A stretch of DNA of 10,039 nucleotides from Methanosphaera sp. SHI613 (lineage in GTDB: Archaea > Methanobacteriota > Methanobacteria > Methanobacteriales > Methanobacteriaceae), in assembly GCA_003266145.1 (NCBI GenBank), contig MVJJ01000021.1, positions 1 through 10,039 of the forward strand, read 5' to 3'. The translations under genes were made by a program, and so were the position numbers. Below the pieces are notes generated by a model. The model was not told the DNA's origin, searched no databases, and was given only the letters and a program-made list of their open reading frames with translations. This document shows, in pieces, positions 1 to 7,335 of this stretch (positions within the stretch are counted from its first letter, which is position 1; each line of letters opens with the position of its first letter).

Positions 1-731
1 GAATATTCCATCGCTGTAATGGTTGGTCCATAGCCACACATTGTAATGTCATAGTCTACAACCTGTTTGAACAAATCGTCACTATCCATATTTTCTATTG
101 CATTGATTACTTTTTTATCATAGAACTCTGCCGTGTCACTGTCTTCATAGTGAGTTAAATCGGTACTAGCTATTACTATTACATTTCTACTTAACTGTTT
201 TTTTACTTCATATATGCTTTGTGCTAATTGTTTGCATATCTGTGGATGTTGATATTTTATTATTATAGGAACAATCTTAAATGATTTATTATTCTTACCT
301 GCAATATATTGAATAAATGGTAATTCTACTTCAATACTATGCTCACGAATATGTGCAGATTCATCGAGAGAACAATTTAAATCAACTTCATTTAATCTAT
401 TTGCAAATTCAACATCAACATCTACATCACCCAATGGTGTATTCCATTTTTCGCTAGTACTAAGCGATAACTTATCACCAATACCGGTATGGTTAGGTCC
501 GATGATGATAAATGTATCCGGTAACTCTTCTTTGGATAATTCATTAAAAGCATAACTGGCGGTTTTTCCTGAATAAATATAACCTGCATGTGGAACAACT
601 ATTGACTTTATATTATTTTTATTATCTATGTCTACACAAGTTATGCTCTTAAACATTGATTCTATATTTTGTTTTAATAAGTTATCATCTGATTCATAAA
701 ATAATCCTGCAACACATGTTTTTCTAATCAT
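1..731 (-). CDS. MEMO-family protein (AmmeMemoRadiSam system protein B), partial at its 3' end
   Basis: Seen: reading leftwards from an ATG at 729-731, 243 codons stay open to the window edge, so the C-terminus is missing; family members are usually about 270-300 residues. The start is preceded by GGTG five bases upstream. Family landmarks are VVPHAGYIYSG (His48), GPNHTG (His81), AHIREHSIEVELPF (127-139), ASTDLTHYED (Asp191, His194) and MCGYGP (Cys232). These correspond to the histidine, aspartate and cysteine positions of the putative metal pocket of human MEMO1. Known: MEMO proteins share the fold of nonheme-iron dioxygenases such as LigB. In archaea and bacteria they often occur with AMMECR1 and a radical SAM protein, and their role is not settled. 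Neither partner is in this window. Inferred: cytosolic, probably metal-binding. The gene follows mntP on the same strand with an 80-base gap that contains its own promoter-like box. Confidence 0.93.
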   Translation of the reverse strand, partial: MIRKTCVAGLFYESDDNLLKQNIESMFKSITCVDIDNKNNIKSIVVPHAGYIYSGKTASYAFNELSKEELPDTFIIIGPNHTGIGDKLSLSTSEKWNTPLGDVDVDVEFANRLNEVDLNCSLDESAHIREHSIEVELPFIQYIAGKNNKSFKIVPIIIKYQHPQICKQLAQSIYEVKKQLSRNVIVIASTDLTHYEDSDTAEFYDKKVINAIENMDSDDLFKQVVDYDITMCGYGPTITAMEY

Positions 732-766
732 TATAACACCTTAATTATAGAATATATGAAGGATTG

Positions 767-774
767 TATTTAAA
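767..774 (-). promoter_or_regulatory. TATA-like box for the MEMO-family gene
   Basis: On the minus strand this reads TTTAAATA, an exact archaeal TATA-box consensus. A start about 25 bases downstream would fall near 742-746 and give a short leader of roughly 12-15 bases containing the GGTG ribosome site. It lies downstream of the T-run that probably ends mntP, so the MEMO-family gene is probably transcribed independently. Confidence 0.4.
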
Positions 775-785
775 TTATTCATGTT

Positions 786-792
786 AAAAAAA
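786..792 (-). terminator. T-run terminator after mntP
   Basis: On the minus strand a run of seven T's lies about 20 bases past the mntP stop codon. Archaeal RNA polymerase commonly terminates at such T-tracts without needing a hairpin. No convincing stem precedes it. Confidence 0.4.
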
Positions 793-811
793 GTAATGGT
801 ATAAAGTAAGA

Positions 812-1360
812 TTAAAATCCTAACAAAATCTTTATACCAATTAATATTAATATAACTCCGCCAAGGATTAAAAACTTATCACCGAAGTAATCTCCTAGTT
901 TTCTACCGATTATTATGCCCATTATACTAAATAAGAATGCTACTGCACCTATAATAATACATGGGAGTACAATATTTGTATTTAGTAATGCAAATGTTAT
1001 GCCCACAGCAAATGCATCAATACTTGTAGCTATTGCAAGTAGGGTAACTTCCTTGAATGAAAATTCATCAGTAATTTCCTCATCATCCCCTGTGATACTT
1101 TCACGTATCATATTTACTCCTATAATTAACAGCAATATAAATGCTATCCATGGGGCTATGCTTGTTACAAATGAAGTAATTGTTGCACCTGCAAAGTAAC
1201 CAAGTACAGGCATGAATGCCTGGAATAGTCCGAAAAATAATCCATAATAAAGCATTTGATTAAATGTTAATTTTTTTTGTGTAAATCCCTTGGTTAAAGA
1301 TACACTGAATGCATCCATAGCTAAAGCTACAGCTATCAAAAAAACTGAAATTAATTCCAT
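812..1360 (-). CDS. mntP: MntP-family manganese efflux pump
   Basis: Seen: 182 residues, close to the roughly 190 of bacterial MntP, almost wholly hydrophobic with about six predicted membrane helices in two homologous halves. Each half opens with a conserved acidic motif: LAMDAFSVS (Asp16) and ATSIDAFAVG (Asp115). These match the intramembrane aspartates that MntP needs for metal export. The acidic cytoplasmic loop GDDEEITDE (91-99) separates the halves. The ATG at 1358-1360 is preceded by AGATGAT, a fair match to the archaeal ribosome site. Known: MntP exports Mn2+ and protects against manganese overload. Neighbours: divergent from the NhaC-family gene and followed by the MEMO-family gene on the same strand. 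I see no bacterial yybP-ykoY manganese riboswitch. A DtxR/MntR-type repressor would be the expected archaeal regulator, but I cannot identify its site. Confidence 0.93.
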   Translation of the reverse strand: MELISVFLIAVALAMDAFSVSLTKGFTQKKLTFNQMLYYGLFFGLFQAFMPVLGYFAGATITSFVTSIAPWIAFILLLIIGVNMIRESITGDDEEITDEFSFKEVTLLAIATSIDAFAVGITFALLNTNIVLPCIIIGAVAFLFSIMGIIIGRKLGDYFGDKFLILGGVILILIGIKILLGF

Positions 1361-1431
1361 ATAATCATCTAATTATTTGATTAGTTTATGTTATCTATTT
1401 TAAAATTATTAAAATTTACTAATAATATTTT

Positions 1432-1439
1432 TTTTATAA
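1432..1439 (-). promoter_or_regulatory. Possible TATA-like box for mntP
   Basis: The minus strand reads TTATAAAA here, which would place transcription start near 1410 and give a leader of about 50 bases. A second candidate, TTTTAAAATA around 1396-1405, would give a leader of about 15 bases. The region is so AT-rich that neither can be preferred from sequence alone. Confidence 0.28.
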
Positions 1440-1478
1440 GTGATGATTCTATAATTACTCGGATAAAATCTTAATTTA

Positions 1479-1507
1479 ATATTTTAAAATATCTTATGAT
1501 ATCTTAT
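1479..1507. promoter_or_regulatory. Palindrome plus helical-period direct repeat in the divergent mntP / nhaC-family spacer (possible operator)
   Basis: Positions 1479-1492 form a perfect 14-base palindrome, ATATTTTAAAATAT. The 9-base word ATATCTTAT occurs at 1489-1497 and again at 1499-1507, exactly 10 bases apart, placing both copies on the same face of the helix. The group sits 22 bases upstream of the putative TATA box of the NhaC-family gene, where archaeal regulators often bind. Low sequence complexity makes chance a real alternative. Confidence 0.25.
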
Positions 1508-1528
1508 CTTTTTATATTAAAAACATCA

Positions 1529-1537
1529 TATATAAAT
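1529..1537 (+). promoter_or_regulatory. TATA-like box for the NhaC-family gene
   Basis: The plus strand reads TATATAAAT within an AT-rich stretch preceded by AAACATCA. A start about 25 bases downstream, near 1558-1562, leaves a leader of about 45-50 bases ending in the strong ribosome site GGGAGGT at 1596-1602, five bases before the ATG at 1608. Confidence 0.4.
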
Positions 1538-1607
1538 TTAGGATTAAACTATTAACTCAATAATAAGAAAAATTATAAGTTATTGATTAATAAATGGGAG
1601 GTTATAT

Positions 1608-3326
1608 ATGAATGATAATGTGAAATTGGGACTTGTTATATTTATATATATTATTGCACTATTTGTATTATCCTTATGGATTTCAGATACTCCAATAGGT
1701 GTGGATAACTCAGTTCGATTTGGATTGTTAACACTTCTTCCACCACTTGTAGCTATAGTTTTAGCATTTATAACTAAAAATACAATATTATCTTTATTTA
1801 TGGGAGTATTTGTCGGAGAATTTATGCTCAATGTTAATGATGTTAATATCATATCAACAATAATCAATGCATTTTTGGATTTGGCTACTCAAGTAATTTC
1901 ATGTATGGCTGATCCTTGGAATGCCGGTATTGTACTACAATGCTTATTAATTGGAGGTATTATTCAATTAATAACAAAAATGGGTGGAACTAAAGCTTTA
2001 GGTAATTTCTTTGCAAAAAAAGCTAATACTCCTAGAAAAGCACAAGTATTCACTTGGTTATTAGGTTTATGTGTATTCTTTGATGATTATGCAAATTCAT
2101 TGATTGTAGGTCCTATAATGAGGCCTGTAATGGATAAACTTAAAGTTTCAAGGGAAAAACTGGCATTTGTAGTTGATGCTACAGCTGCCCCAGTAGCAGG
2201 TATTGCTATAATATCTACTTGGATTGGTCTGGAAATTAGTTTGATAGCAGATGCATTTAATTCTATTGGATTAAATACTATTTCAGGTTTTGGAATATTT
2301 ATTCAAACAATTCCATACCGATTCTATAATATATTTATCTTATTGTTTGTCTTAATATCTGCATTGTCATTATATGAATTTGGACCTATGAAAGATGCTG
2401 AAATTAAAGCACGTAAGAGAAAGGATAATGAAAAAATTATAGTATCTCAAGTTTCCAGCTTTGAGGATGTTGAGCCAGTAGAAACAGCTAAATTATCAAT
2501 ATGGAATGCAATTATTCCTATCATGACATTGATTGTCGGAGCTCTAATAGCATTCTATTGGAGTGGATATACAACTATACTTGCAGGAACAGATCAGACA
2601 TTGATTTCTATAATGAAAACAAGCCCATTATCATTTGAGGGCATATTCCAGGCACTATCACAATCAGATGCATCAGTAGCATTATTCCAGTCAGCATTAC
2701 TGGCTTCAATTGTAGCAATTGTCATGGCTGCAGGCCAGAAAATATTAAGCCTTGAAGAAGCTATTGACGAGTGGGTTGGTGGAATGAAAACAATTGTACT
2801 AACAGGAGTAATCCTATTATTAGCATGGTCCTTGGGAGAAGTAATTGGTCAATTGCAAACAGCAAATTATCTTGTTGGTATTTTAAGTAATGCTATTCCA
2901 GCTTTCATTCTACCTACATTAATATTTATATTGGGAGCAGTAATCTCATTTGCAACAGGAAGTGCATATGGTACTATGAGTATCCTAATGCCACTTGCCA
3001 TTCCACTTGCATGGGCAATAGGAGTTGGTGATATTAACTTTACCATTGTATCAGCCAGTGGTGTATTAACTGGTGCAATATTTGGTGATCATTGTTCTCC
3101 AATATCTGATACAACCATACTTTCATCTATGGGAACTAGCTGTAATCATATAAGTCACGTTCAAACACAGATAGTTTATGCACTATATGTGGCAGTGATT
3201 GCAATAGTATTCGGTTATCTTCCTGCAGGATTTGGAATCAGTTGGTATATCTTAATTCCGTTAGGTGTGGTAGTAATGTATCTTGGCCTTAGAATTATTG
3301 GCCAAAAAGTAGAATTTGAAAGTTAG
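1608..3326 (+). CDS. NhaC-family Na+/H+ antiporter
   Basis: Seen: 572 residues with roughly a dozen hydrophobic segments, starting at 5-25, 40-70 and 105-123. The half-site motif FFDDYANS (157-164) is followed by ATAAPVAG (191-198). In the second half TGSAYGTMS (450-458), GDHCSPISDTT (493-503) and HISHVQTQ (514-521) match the signature region of the NhaC superfamily (Pfam PF03553, COG1757). A charged cytoplasmic loop, about 260-295, separates the halves. The ATG at 1608 is supported by GGAGGT five bases upstream. Known: the family exchanges Na+ for H+ or, in relatives such as MleN, couples this to organic-acid exchange. Inferred: sodium and pH homeostasis in the membrane of a methanogen that relies on a sodium gradient. 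The exact substrate cannot be read from sequence. No partner genes are adjacent, and it appears monocistronic with a T-rich end just after the stop. Confidence 0.9.
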   Translation: MNDNVKLGLVIFIYIIALFVLSLWISDTPIGVDNSVRFGLLTLLPPLVAIVLAFITKNTILSLFMGVFVGEFMLNVNDVNIISTIINAFLDLATQVISCMADPWNAGIVLQCLLIGGIIQLITKMGGTKALGNFFAKKANTPRKAQVFTWLLGLCVFFDDYANSLIVGPIMRPVMDKLKVSREKLAFVVDATAAPVAGIAIISTWIGLEISLIADAFNSIGLNTISGFGIFIQTIPYRFYNIFILLFVLISALSLYEFGPMKDAEIKARKRKDNEKIIVSQVSSFEDVEPVETAKLSIWNAIIPIMTLIVGALIAFYWSGYTTILAGTDQTLISIMKTSPLSFEGIFQALSQSDASVALFQSALLASIVAIVMAAGQKILSLEEAIDEWVGGMKTIVLTGVILLLAWSLGEVIGQLQTANYLVGILSNAIPAFILPTLIFILGAVISFATGSAYGTMSILMPLAIPLAWAIGVGDINFTIVSASGVLTGAIFGDHCSPISDTTILSSMGTSCNHISHVQTQIVYALYVAVIAIVFGYLPAGFGISWYILIPLGVVVMYLGLRIIGQKVEFES

Positions 3327-3352
3327 AATTATTCTATTTCTTTTATTTTTTT
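3324..3352 (+). terminator. Palindrome plus T-rich tract ending the NhaC-family gene
   Basis: The stop codon TAG lies in the perfect palindrome TAGAATTATTCTA (3324-3336), which can form a small stem with a three-base loop. Positions 3337-3352 are almost all T. This arrangement suits archaeal T-tract termination immediately after the coding region. Confidence 0.4.
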
Positions 3353-3512
3353 CATTAGTTTAGCATACTTTTAAATATACTTTTTACTGACTTTATTGAC
3401 TTTTTTTTCTTAAATATTATTTTACATGTTTAATGATATAATAATCTAAAATTACTAAAAATACAATTTTTTATTAGAAAAAACTCTCAAGCACTCTCTA
3501 TTAAAAAAATAT

Positions 3513-3542
3513 AACTAAAGAAGTTTATTTAGTTTTTTTTTT
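3513..3542 (+). terminator. Hairpin followed by ten T's
   Basis: AACTAAA (3513-3519) pairs with TTTAGTT (3528-3534) around an eight-base loop, and the stem runs directly into T10 (3533-3542). This resembles an intrinsic terminator on the plus strand. It lies about 190 bases beyond the end of the NhaC-family gene, so it is either a backup terminator or the end of a short transcript starting from the box at 3370-3377. Confidence 0.35.
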
Positions 3543-3602
3543 GATGTGAGAATATTTTTTAAATTGAATTTAAGAAAATGTTAATATAATTAAAATAATT
3601 AT

Positions 3603-3610
3603 TTTATAAA
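3603..3610 (+). promoter_or_regulatory. TATA-like box for the SNF2 helicase gene
   Basis: TTTATAAA at this position would put transcription start near 3632, leaving a leader of about 14 bases that includes GGTG (3637-3640), five bases before the ATG at 3646. The other AT-rich candidate at 3622-3633 is too close to the start codon. The palindrome AAAATAATTATTTT (3592-3605) overlaps its upstream edge. Confidence 0.35.
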
Positions 3611-3645
3611 GATATAACATATTAAATATATAAGATGGTGTAATT

Positions 3646-6600
3646 ATGGAGTATGGAATAAGTAATTGGGGTAAAGAATGGCTAAATGCTTTAAAGGGTG
3701 TTGATTTAACCAACCGTTTACCACGAGGTAAAAGTTATGCAAACACAGGAAAAGTATACGATGTTAAAATCAAGGATAATAAGGTTACTTCCAAAGTTAC
3801 CGGCCGATACTATGACTATTATGATACTTGGATAAGTTTTGACAAATTTACAAAACAAGAAAAAGATATTATTCTTGATACAATTAAGGATTCTCCATCA
3901 GTACTATCGGCATTACTGAACCATCAACTACCTCTTGAACTTCATGAAATGCTTCTAAAAAAAGGTGTTAATCCATTTCCAAAATCAGTTGATGATATTA
4001 GATGTCATTGCAATTGCCCTGATTATGCATATATCTGTAAGCATGTTGCAGGATTATTATATGTGGTAACTCATGAGGTTGATAAGGATCCATTTTTAGT
4101 ATTTAAACTACAAAACTGTGATTTACTGGATTTACTTGACTATGACACTACAAGTGATAACATTAAAACTATTGATGATTTATTTACCAATGAAGATAAA
4201 AATACATCTATAATAGATGGATCTCTTGATTTTTCACAAATTCCTGACTTGAATAATAATATTTTTTCATTACTAAAGAGTAATCCATTGTTTTATCAAA
4301 AGGATTTTAAAGAAATCTTGCAAAACTTAGTTAACACAAGAGAACGTTTTGCAAAAAAGGAAATTGATAAGTATACCAGAACATTTTATGGATTCAACAT
4401 ATTCAATATAATTGAGGATCCCTCTAAAAAAAGACCAAAATTAGAGGAAGACTATCCAGAATGGTTTGAAAAGCAATTTATTGAAAAATGGAATAAACCT
4501 AATCAATGGGATGTATTTAATATTGAAATTAATGAAAACTATGATATTGATAATATTTATACAGCAAATCCAAGTCCATTTGATAATAATTCATCATTTG
4601 AGTATCTATTGTCATTCTTTGTAGAGTTATCTGAAAGTCCAATAGATAAATATAATATGGATATACAGTTTTATAATCTCATATTCCAGTTTACTATTGA
4701 ACTAATTAAGAAACATGCATTGATTCCAGAATTTTTTGTGAATGAATCTGCCTATTATATTCGTTGGATTCCAGCAGTATTTGACAGTACAATTAGTAAT
4801 ATCCTTGATAAACTTGTACAGATATGTCCTGATGAATTAGTTACTTATAAGGATAGAAAGTTATCCAAGATAGACCAGATATTGACGATTGTAAGTTTAT
4901 TTGTAAAGGCATTTGATGTATATTTTATAAGATGGGGAATGACTAAAAAGTTGGAAAAGAATTGTCAATATAATGTATTTAACCTATTTTTAGGCAAAAA
5001 ACAGTACTTCGATAAATTTAGTGAACAGGGATATGAAAAGCTAGTTAATCAATGGCTTTCTAAATTTGTATTATCCAATAGGGATTATGAATTATATCTT
5101 GTAATAGATGAAAAATTTGATTCATTTACAGTAGATATAAAAGTCAGTGTTGATGATGGAAATCTTACCAATATCAATAAATTTATACAGGAATGTAAAA
5201 ATATTAATTTAAAACTACAATTACTAAGTGATACCTACATTATCAATGAAATATTTCCACAAGTCAATAAGTCAATTGATTTAAATGAGAATATGGAGTT
5301 TAATATTGATGAGTTTTCAGAATTCTTCATAAATACACTGCCGTTATTTGAAGTAATTGGTATAAACATAATATTGCCTAAAGACTTACAGAAGATATTT
5401 AGGCCAAAACTTAAATTGGACCTCGAATCATCCAAGAATGAAAAAGGATACCTTACATTCAATGACATAATTAAGTTTGACTGGAAAGTACATATTGGAG
5501 ATAACAGTTATGATATCAACGAATTTAAGAAACTTGCTCTAAAATCACGCGGTTTGGTAAAACTCAATAATCACTATGTAATACTTGATGAAGACGAAAC
5601 CAAGAAACTAATAAAAGATATTGAAAAATTACCAGATAAGTTAAATAAACATGAACTAACCAAGGCTTTACTATCAGGCGAATATAAAGATGCACAAGTG
5701 GAAATAGATGAAAATCTATCCATGATGTTAAATAATATAAACAAATATGAAGAAATAACAATACCTGATAACATCCAAGCAAATTTAAGGAATTATCAAA
5801 AAACAGGTTATTCATGGCTTGTGCAAAATATCAGCACTGGTTTCGGTTCAATACTTGCCGATGATATGGGTCTTGGAAAAACATTACAGACACTCGCTGC
5901 AATACAGCACTTTAAGGATGAAGGATACCTGGACAAACAAAAGGTCCTCGTGGTAGCACCTACAAGCCTACTTACCAATTGGCAGGAAGAAATCCGGAAA
6001 TTCACACCTAACATGACATCATACATATTCCATGGAACAAAAAGAAAGTTTCCCAAACAGGAATATGACATCTACTTAACATCCTATGGCGTAATAAGAA
6101 AGGATGTCGAGAAGTTCAATAAAAGAAAATGGTTTATCACAATCATTGACGAGGCACAAAACATTAAAAACCCGGATACCCAGCAGACAAGGGCAGTCAA
6201 GAAGATAAAGTCCAAACATAAAATAGCACTATCAGGTACACCCGTCGAAAACAGGTTATCTGAGTATTGGAGCATATTTGACTTTATTAACAAGGGATAC
6301 TTAAGCACATTAAAGCAGTTCAGACAGAATTACATACTGCCAATAGAAAAGGAAAAGAATCAGGACACACTGGAAAACTTTAAACAAATAACACAGCCAT
6401 TCATACTCAGAAGACTTAAAAGCGACAAGAATATAATCAAGGACTTGCCAGATAAGATAACCAATGACATATACTGTGACCTGTCAAAACAGCAGGTATC
6501 ATTATACAAGGAAATCCTTGACAGCTCAATGGATGAAGTTGATGCAAATGAGGGAATAAAAAGAAAAGGACTGGTACTTAAACTAATAACATCACTAAAG

Positions 6601-7185
6601 CAGGTATGTAATCATCCCTCACAGTATAGCAAATCCAAGAAGTACAACGTCGACGACTCAGGTAAGATGCAGGCATTGATGAACATCCTTGAAAACATAC
6701 TTGAATCAAATGAAAAGGTACTGATCTTCACCCAGTATGTACAGATGGGAAATATCATGAAAAAATTGGTAGAGGATAAGTTCAATGAGGAGGTACTCTT
6801 CCTCCATGGATCACTTTCACGTAAAAAACGTGACGAACTAGTCAAAAGATTCCAAAAAAACACACAAAGCAAGATATTCATCATATCACTCAAGGCCGGT
6901 GGTACAGGATTAAATCTTACAGCCGCCAGCAACGTCATACACTATGACCTCTGGTGGAATCCTGCCGTTGAAAATCAGGCAACCGACAGGGCATATCGTA
7001 TAGGTCAAAAGGATAATGTAATGGTATATCGTTTTATAACGAAGGGTACATTTGAAGAGAAAATCAACCAGATGATACATGACAAAGAAGAACTTGCACA
7101 ATTAACTGTGGGAAGTGGTGAACAGTTCATTACTGAAATGAGTGATGGCGAGCTTAGAGAGATGTTCAATCTTAGAAGGTCATGA
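3646..7185 (+). CDS. SWIM zinc finger - SNF2/HelZ-like helicase fusion protein
   Basis: Seen: 1179 residues. Residues 1-155 form a SWIM protein with the zinc ligands Cys122, Cys124, Cys131 and His133 in CNCPDYAYICKH. A long, poorly conserved region follows. About 550-680 resembles the SNF2-helicase-associated domain (DUF3670, PF12419), ending near GLVKLNNHYVILDEDE. The motor starts near 715 with motif I DDMGLGKT (739-746), DEAQ at 835-838 instead of the usual DEAH, SGTP (863-866), LIFTQY (1026-1031), AGGTGLNL (1084-1091) and DRAYRIGQ (1114-1121). Known: SNF2 enzymes are ATP-dependent double-stranded DNA translocases that remodel protein-DNA complexes. Many prokaryotes encode a separate SWIM protein next to a HelZ-like SNF2 enzyme. 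Odd: G+C rises sharply from about 5800 on, and a decayed partial copy lies just downstream. Inferred: a DNA translocase of unknown biological role; no adjacent restriction, nuclease or methylase genes tie it to defence. Confidence 0.93.
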   Translation: MEYGISNWGKEWLNALKGVDLTNRLPRGKSYANTGKVYDVKIKDNKVTSKVTGRYYDYYDTWISFDKFTKQEKDIILDTIKDSPSVLSALLNHQLPLELHEMLLKKGVNPFPKSVDDIRCHCNCPDYAYICKHVAGLLYVVTHEVDKDPFLVFKLQNCDLLDLLDYDTTSDNIKTIDDLFTNEDKNTSIIDGSLDFSQIPDLNNNIFSLLKSNPLFYQKDFKEILQNLVNTRERFAKKEIDKYTRTFYGFNIFNIIEDPSKKRPKLEEDYPEWFEKQFIEKWNKPNQWDVFNIEINENYDIDNIYTANPSPFDNNSSFEYLLSFFVELSESPIDKYNMDIQFYNLIFQFTIELIKKHALIPEFFVNESAYYIRWIPAVFDSTISNILDKLVQICPDELVTYKDRKLSKIDQILTIVSLFVKAFDVYFIRWGMTKKLEKNCQYNVFNLFLGKKQYFDKFSEQGYEKLVNQWLSKFVLSNRDYELYLVIDEKFDSFTVDIKVSVDDGNLTNINKFIQECKNINLKLQLLSDTYIINEIFPQVNKSIDLNENMEFNIDEFSEFFINTLPLFEVIGINIILPKDLQKIFRPKLKLDLESSKNEKGYLTFNDIIKFDWKVHIGDNSYDINEFKKLALKSRGLVKLNNHYVILDEDETKKLIKDIEKLPDKLNKHELTKALLSGEYKDAQVEIDENLSMMLNNINKYEEITIPDNIQANLRNYQKTGYSWLVQNISTGFGSILADDMGLGKTLQTLAAIQHFKDEGYLDKQKVLVVAPTSLLTNWQEEIRKFTPNMTSYIFHGTKRKFPKQEYDIYLTSYGVIRKDVEKFNKRKWFITIIDEAQNIKNPDTQQTRAVKKIKSKHKIALSGTPVENRLSEYWSIFDFINKGYLSTLKQFRQNYILPIEKEKNQDTLENFKQITQPFILRRLKSDKNIIKDLPDKITNDIYCDLSKQQVSLYKEILDSSMDEVDANEGIKRKGLVLKLITSLKQVCNHPSQYSKSKKYNVDDSGKMQALMNILENILESNEKVLIFTQYVQMGNIMKKLVEDKFNEEVLFLHGSLSRKKRDELVKRFQKNTQSKIFIISLKAGGTGLNLTAASNVIHYDLWWNPAVENQATDRAYRIGQKDNVMVYRFITKGTFEEKINQMIHDKEELAQLTVGSGEQFITEMSDGELREMFNLRRS

Positions 7186-7211
7186 TTTAATTTTTCAATT
7201 TACTTTTTTTT
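7186..7211 (+). terminator. T-rich end of the helicase gene
   Basis: Immediately after the stop codon the sequence is T-rich and finishes in eight T's at 7204-7211, suiting archaeal termination. There is no strong hairpin. Confidence 0.35.
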
Positions 7212-7213
7212 AA

Positions 7214-7335
7214 ATAGAGGTGTTGGTGTATACTGCGTTGTAAAAAGTAAATATCATTATACAAGAAAATACATGACAGCTAAATGGATGAAGTTGATGC
7301 ATACGAGAATATTATTGGAGGTGATATCATCCAAT
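7214..7335 (+). pseudogene. Decayed fragment of a SNF2 helicase gene
   Basis: Seen: 7252-7307 aligns without gaps to 6497-6552 of the intact upstream helicase gene, 50 of 56 bases identical, including 19 in a row (7283-7301). In the matching frame it reads SLYKKIHDS, stop, MDEVDAYEN, against SLYKEILDSSMDEVDANEG in the intact protein. The stop comes from a single C-to-A change (TCA to TAA). Just upstream, 7229-7235 repeats TATACTG of 6470-6476, but about four bases are missing between the two matches, so a frameshift also separates them. Downstream of 7307 the frame stays open with only a weak resemblance, so the right limit is uncertain. Inferred: the remnant of a second, related helicase gene or of a partial duplication. 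Nothing suggests it is still translated. Confidence 0.7.

Larger units (their letters stand above)
3327..3645. other. Gene-free spacer between the NhaC-family gene and the SNF2 helicase gene
   Basis: 319 bases, nearly all A and T, with no credible open reading frame and no tRNA-like structure. It contains a T-rich end after the NhaC-family gene, a consensus-like TATA box TTTAAATA at 3370-3377 with no gene close behind it, a short direct repeat ACTCTC (3483-3488 and 3493-3498), a terminator-like hairpin with T10 (3513-3542), a 14-base palindrome (3592-3605) and the probable helicase promoter. Confidence 0.6.

Noticed and set aside
915..1199. Plus-strand 94-codon frame opposite mntP
   Set aside because: Antisense to a well-supported MntP gene with conserved aspartate motifs; composition is the mirror of a hydrophobic protein.
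1361..1607. Manganese riboswitch upstream of mntP
   Set aside because: No structured, G+C-richer leader resembling the yybP-ykoY element is visible; the spacer is plain AT-rich promoter DNA.
3483..3498. Direct repeat ACTCTC with a 10-base period as an operator or CRISPR-like repeat
   Set aside because: Only two copies of a 6-base word with no extended identity; too short to interpret.
6612..6938. Minus-strand 108-codon frame inside the helicase gene
   Set aside because: Antisense to conserved SNF2 motifs; no ribosome site and no recognisable protein features.
3646..7185. The SNF2 protein as the core of a defence system such as DISARM or a BREX-like locus
   Set aside because: No methyltransferase, nuclease, phospholipase D or other partner genes are adjacent; the neighbours are a transporter and lipid-synthesis genes.
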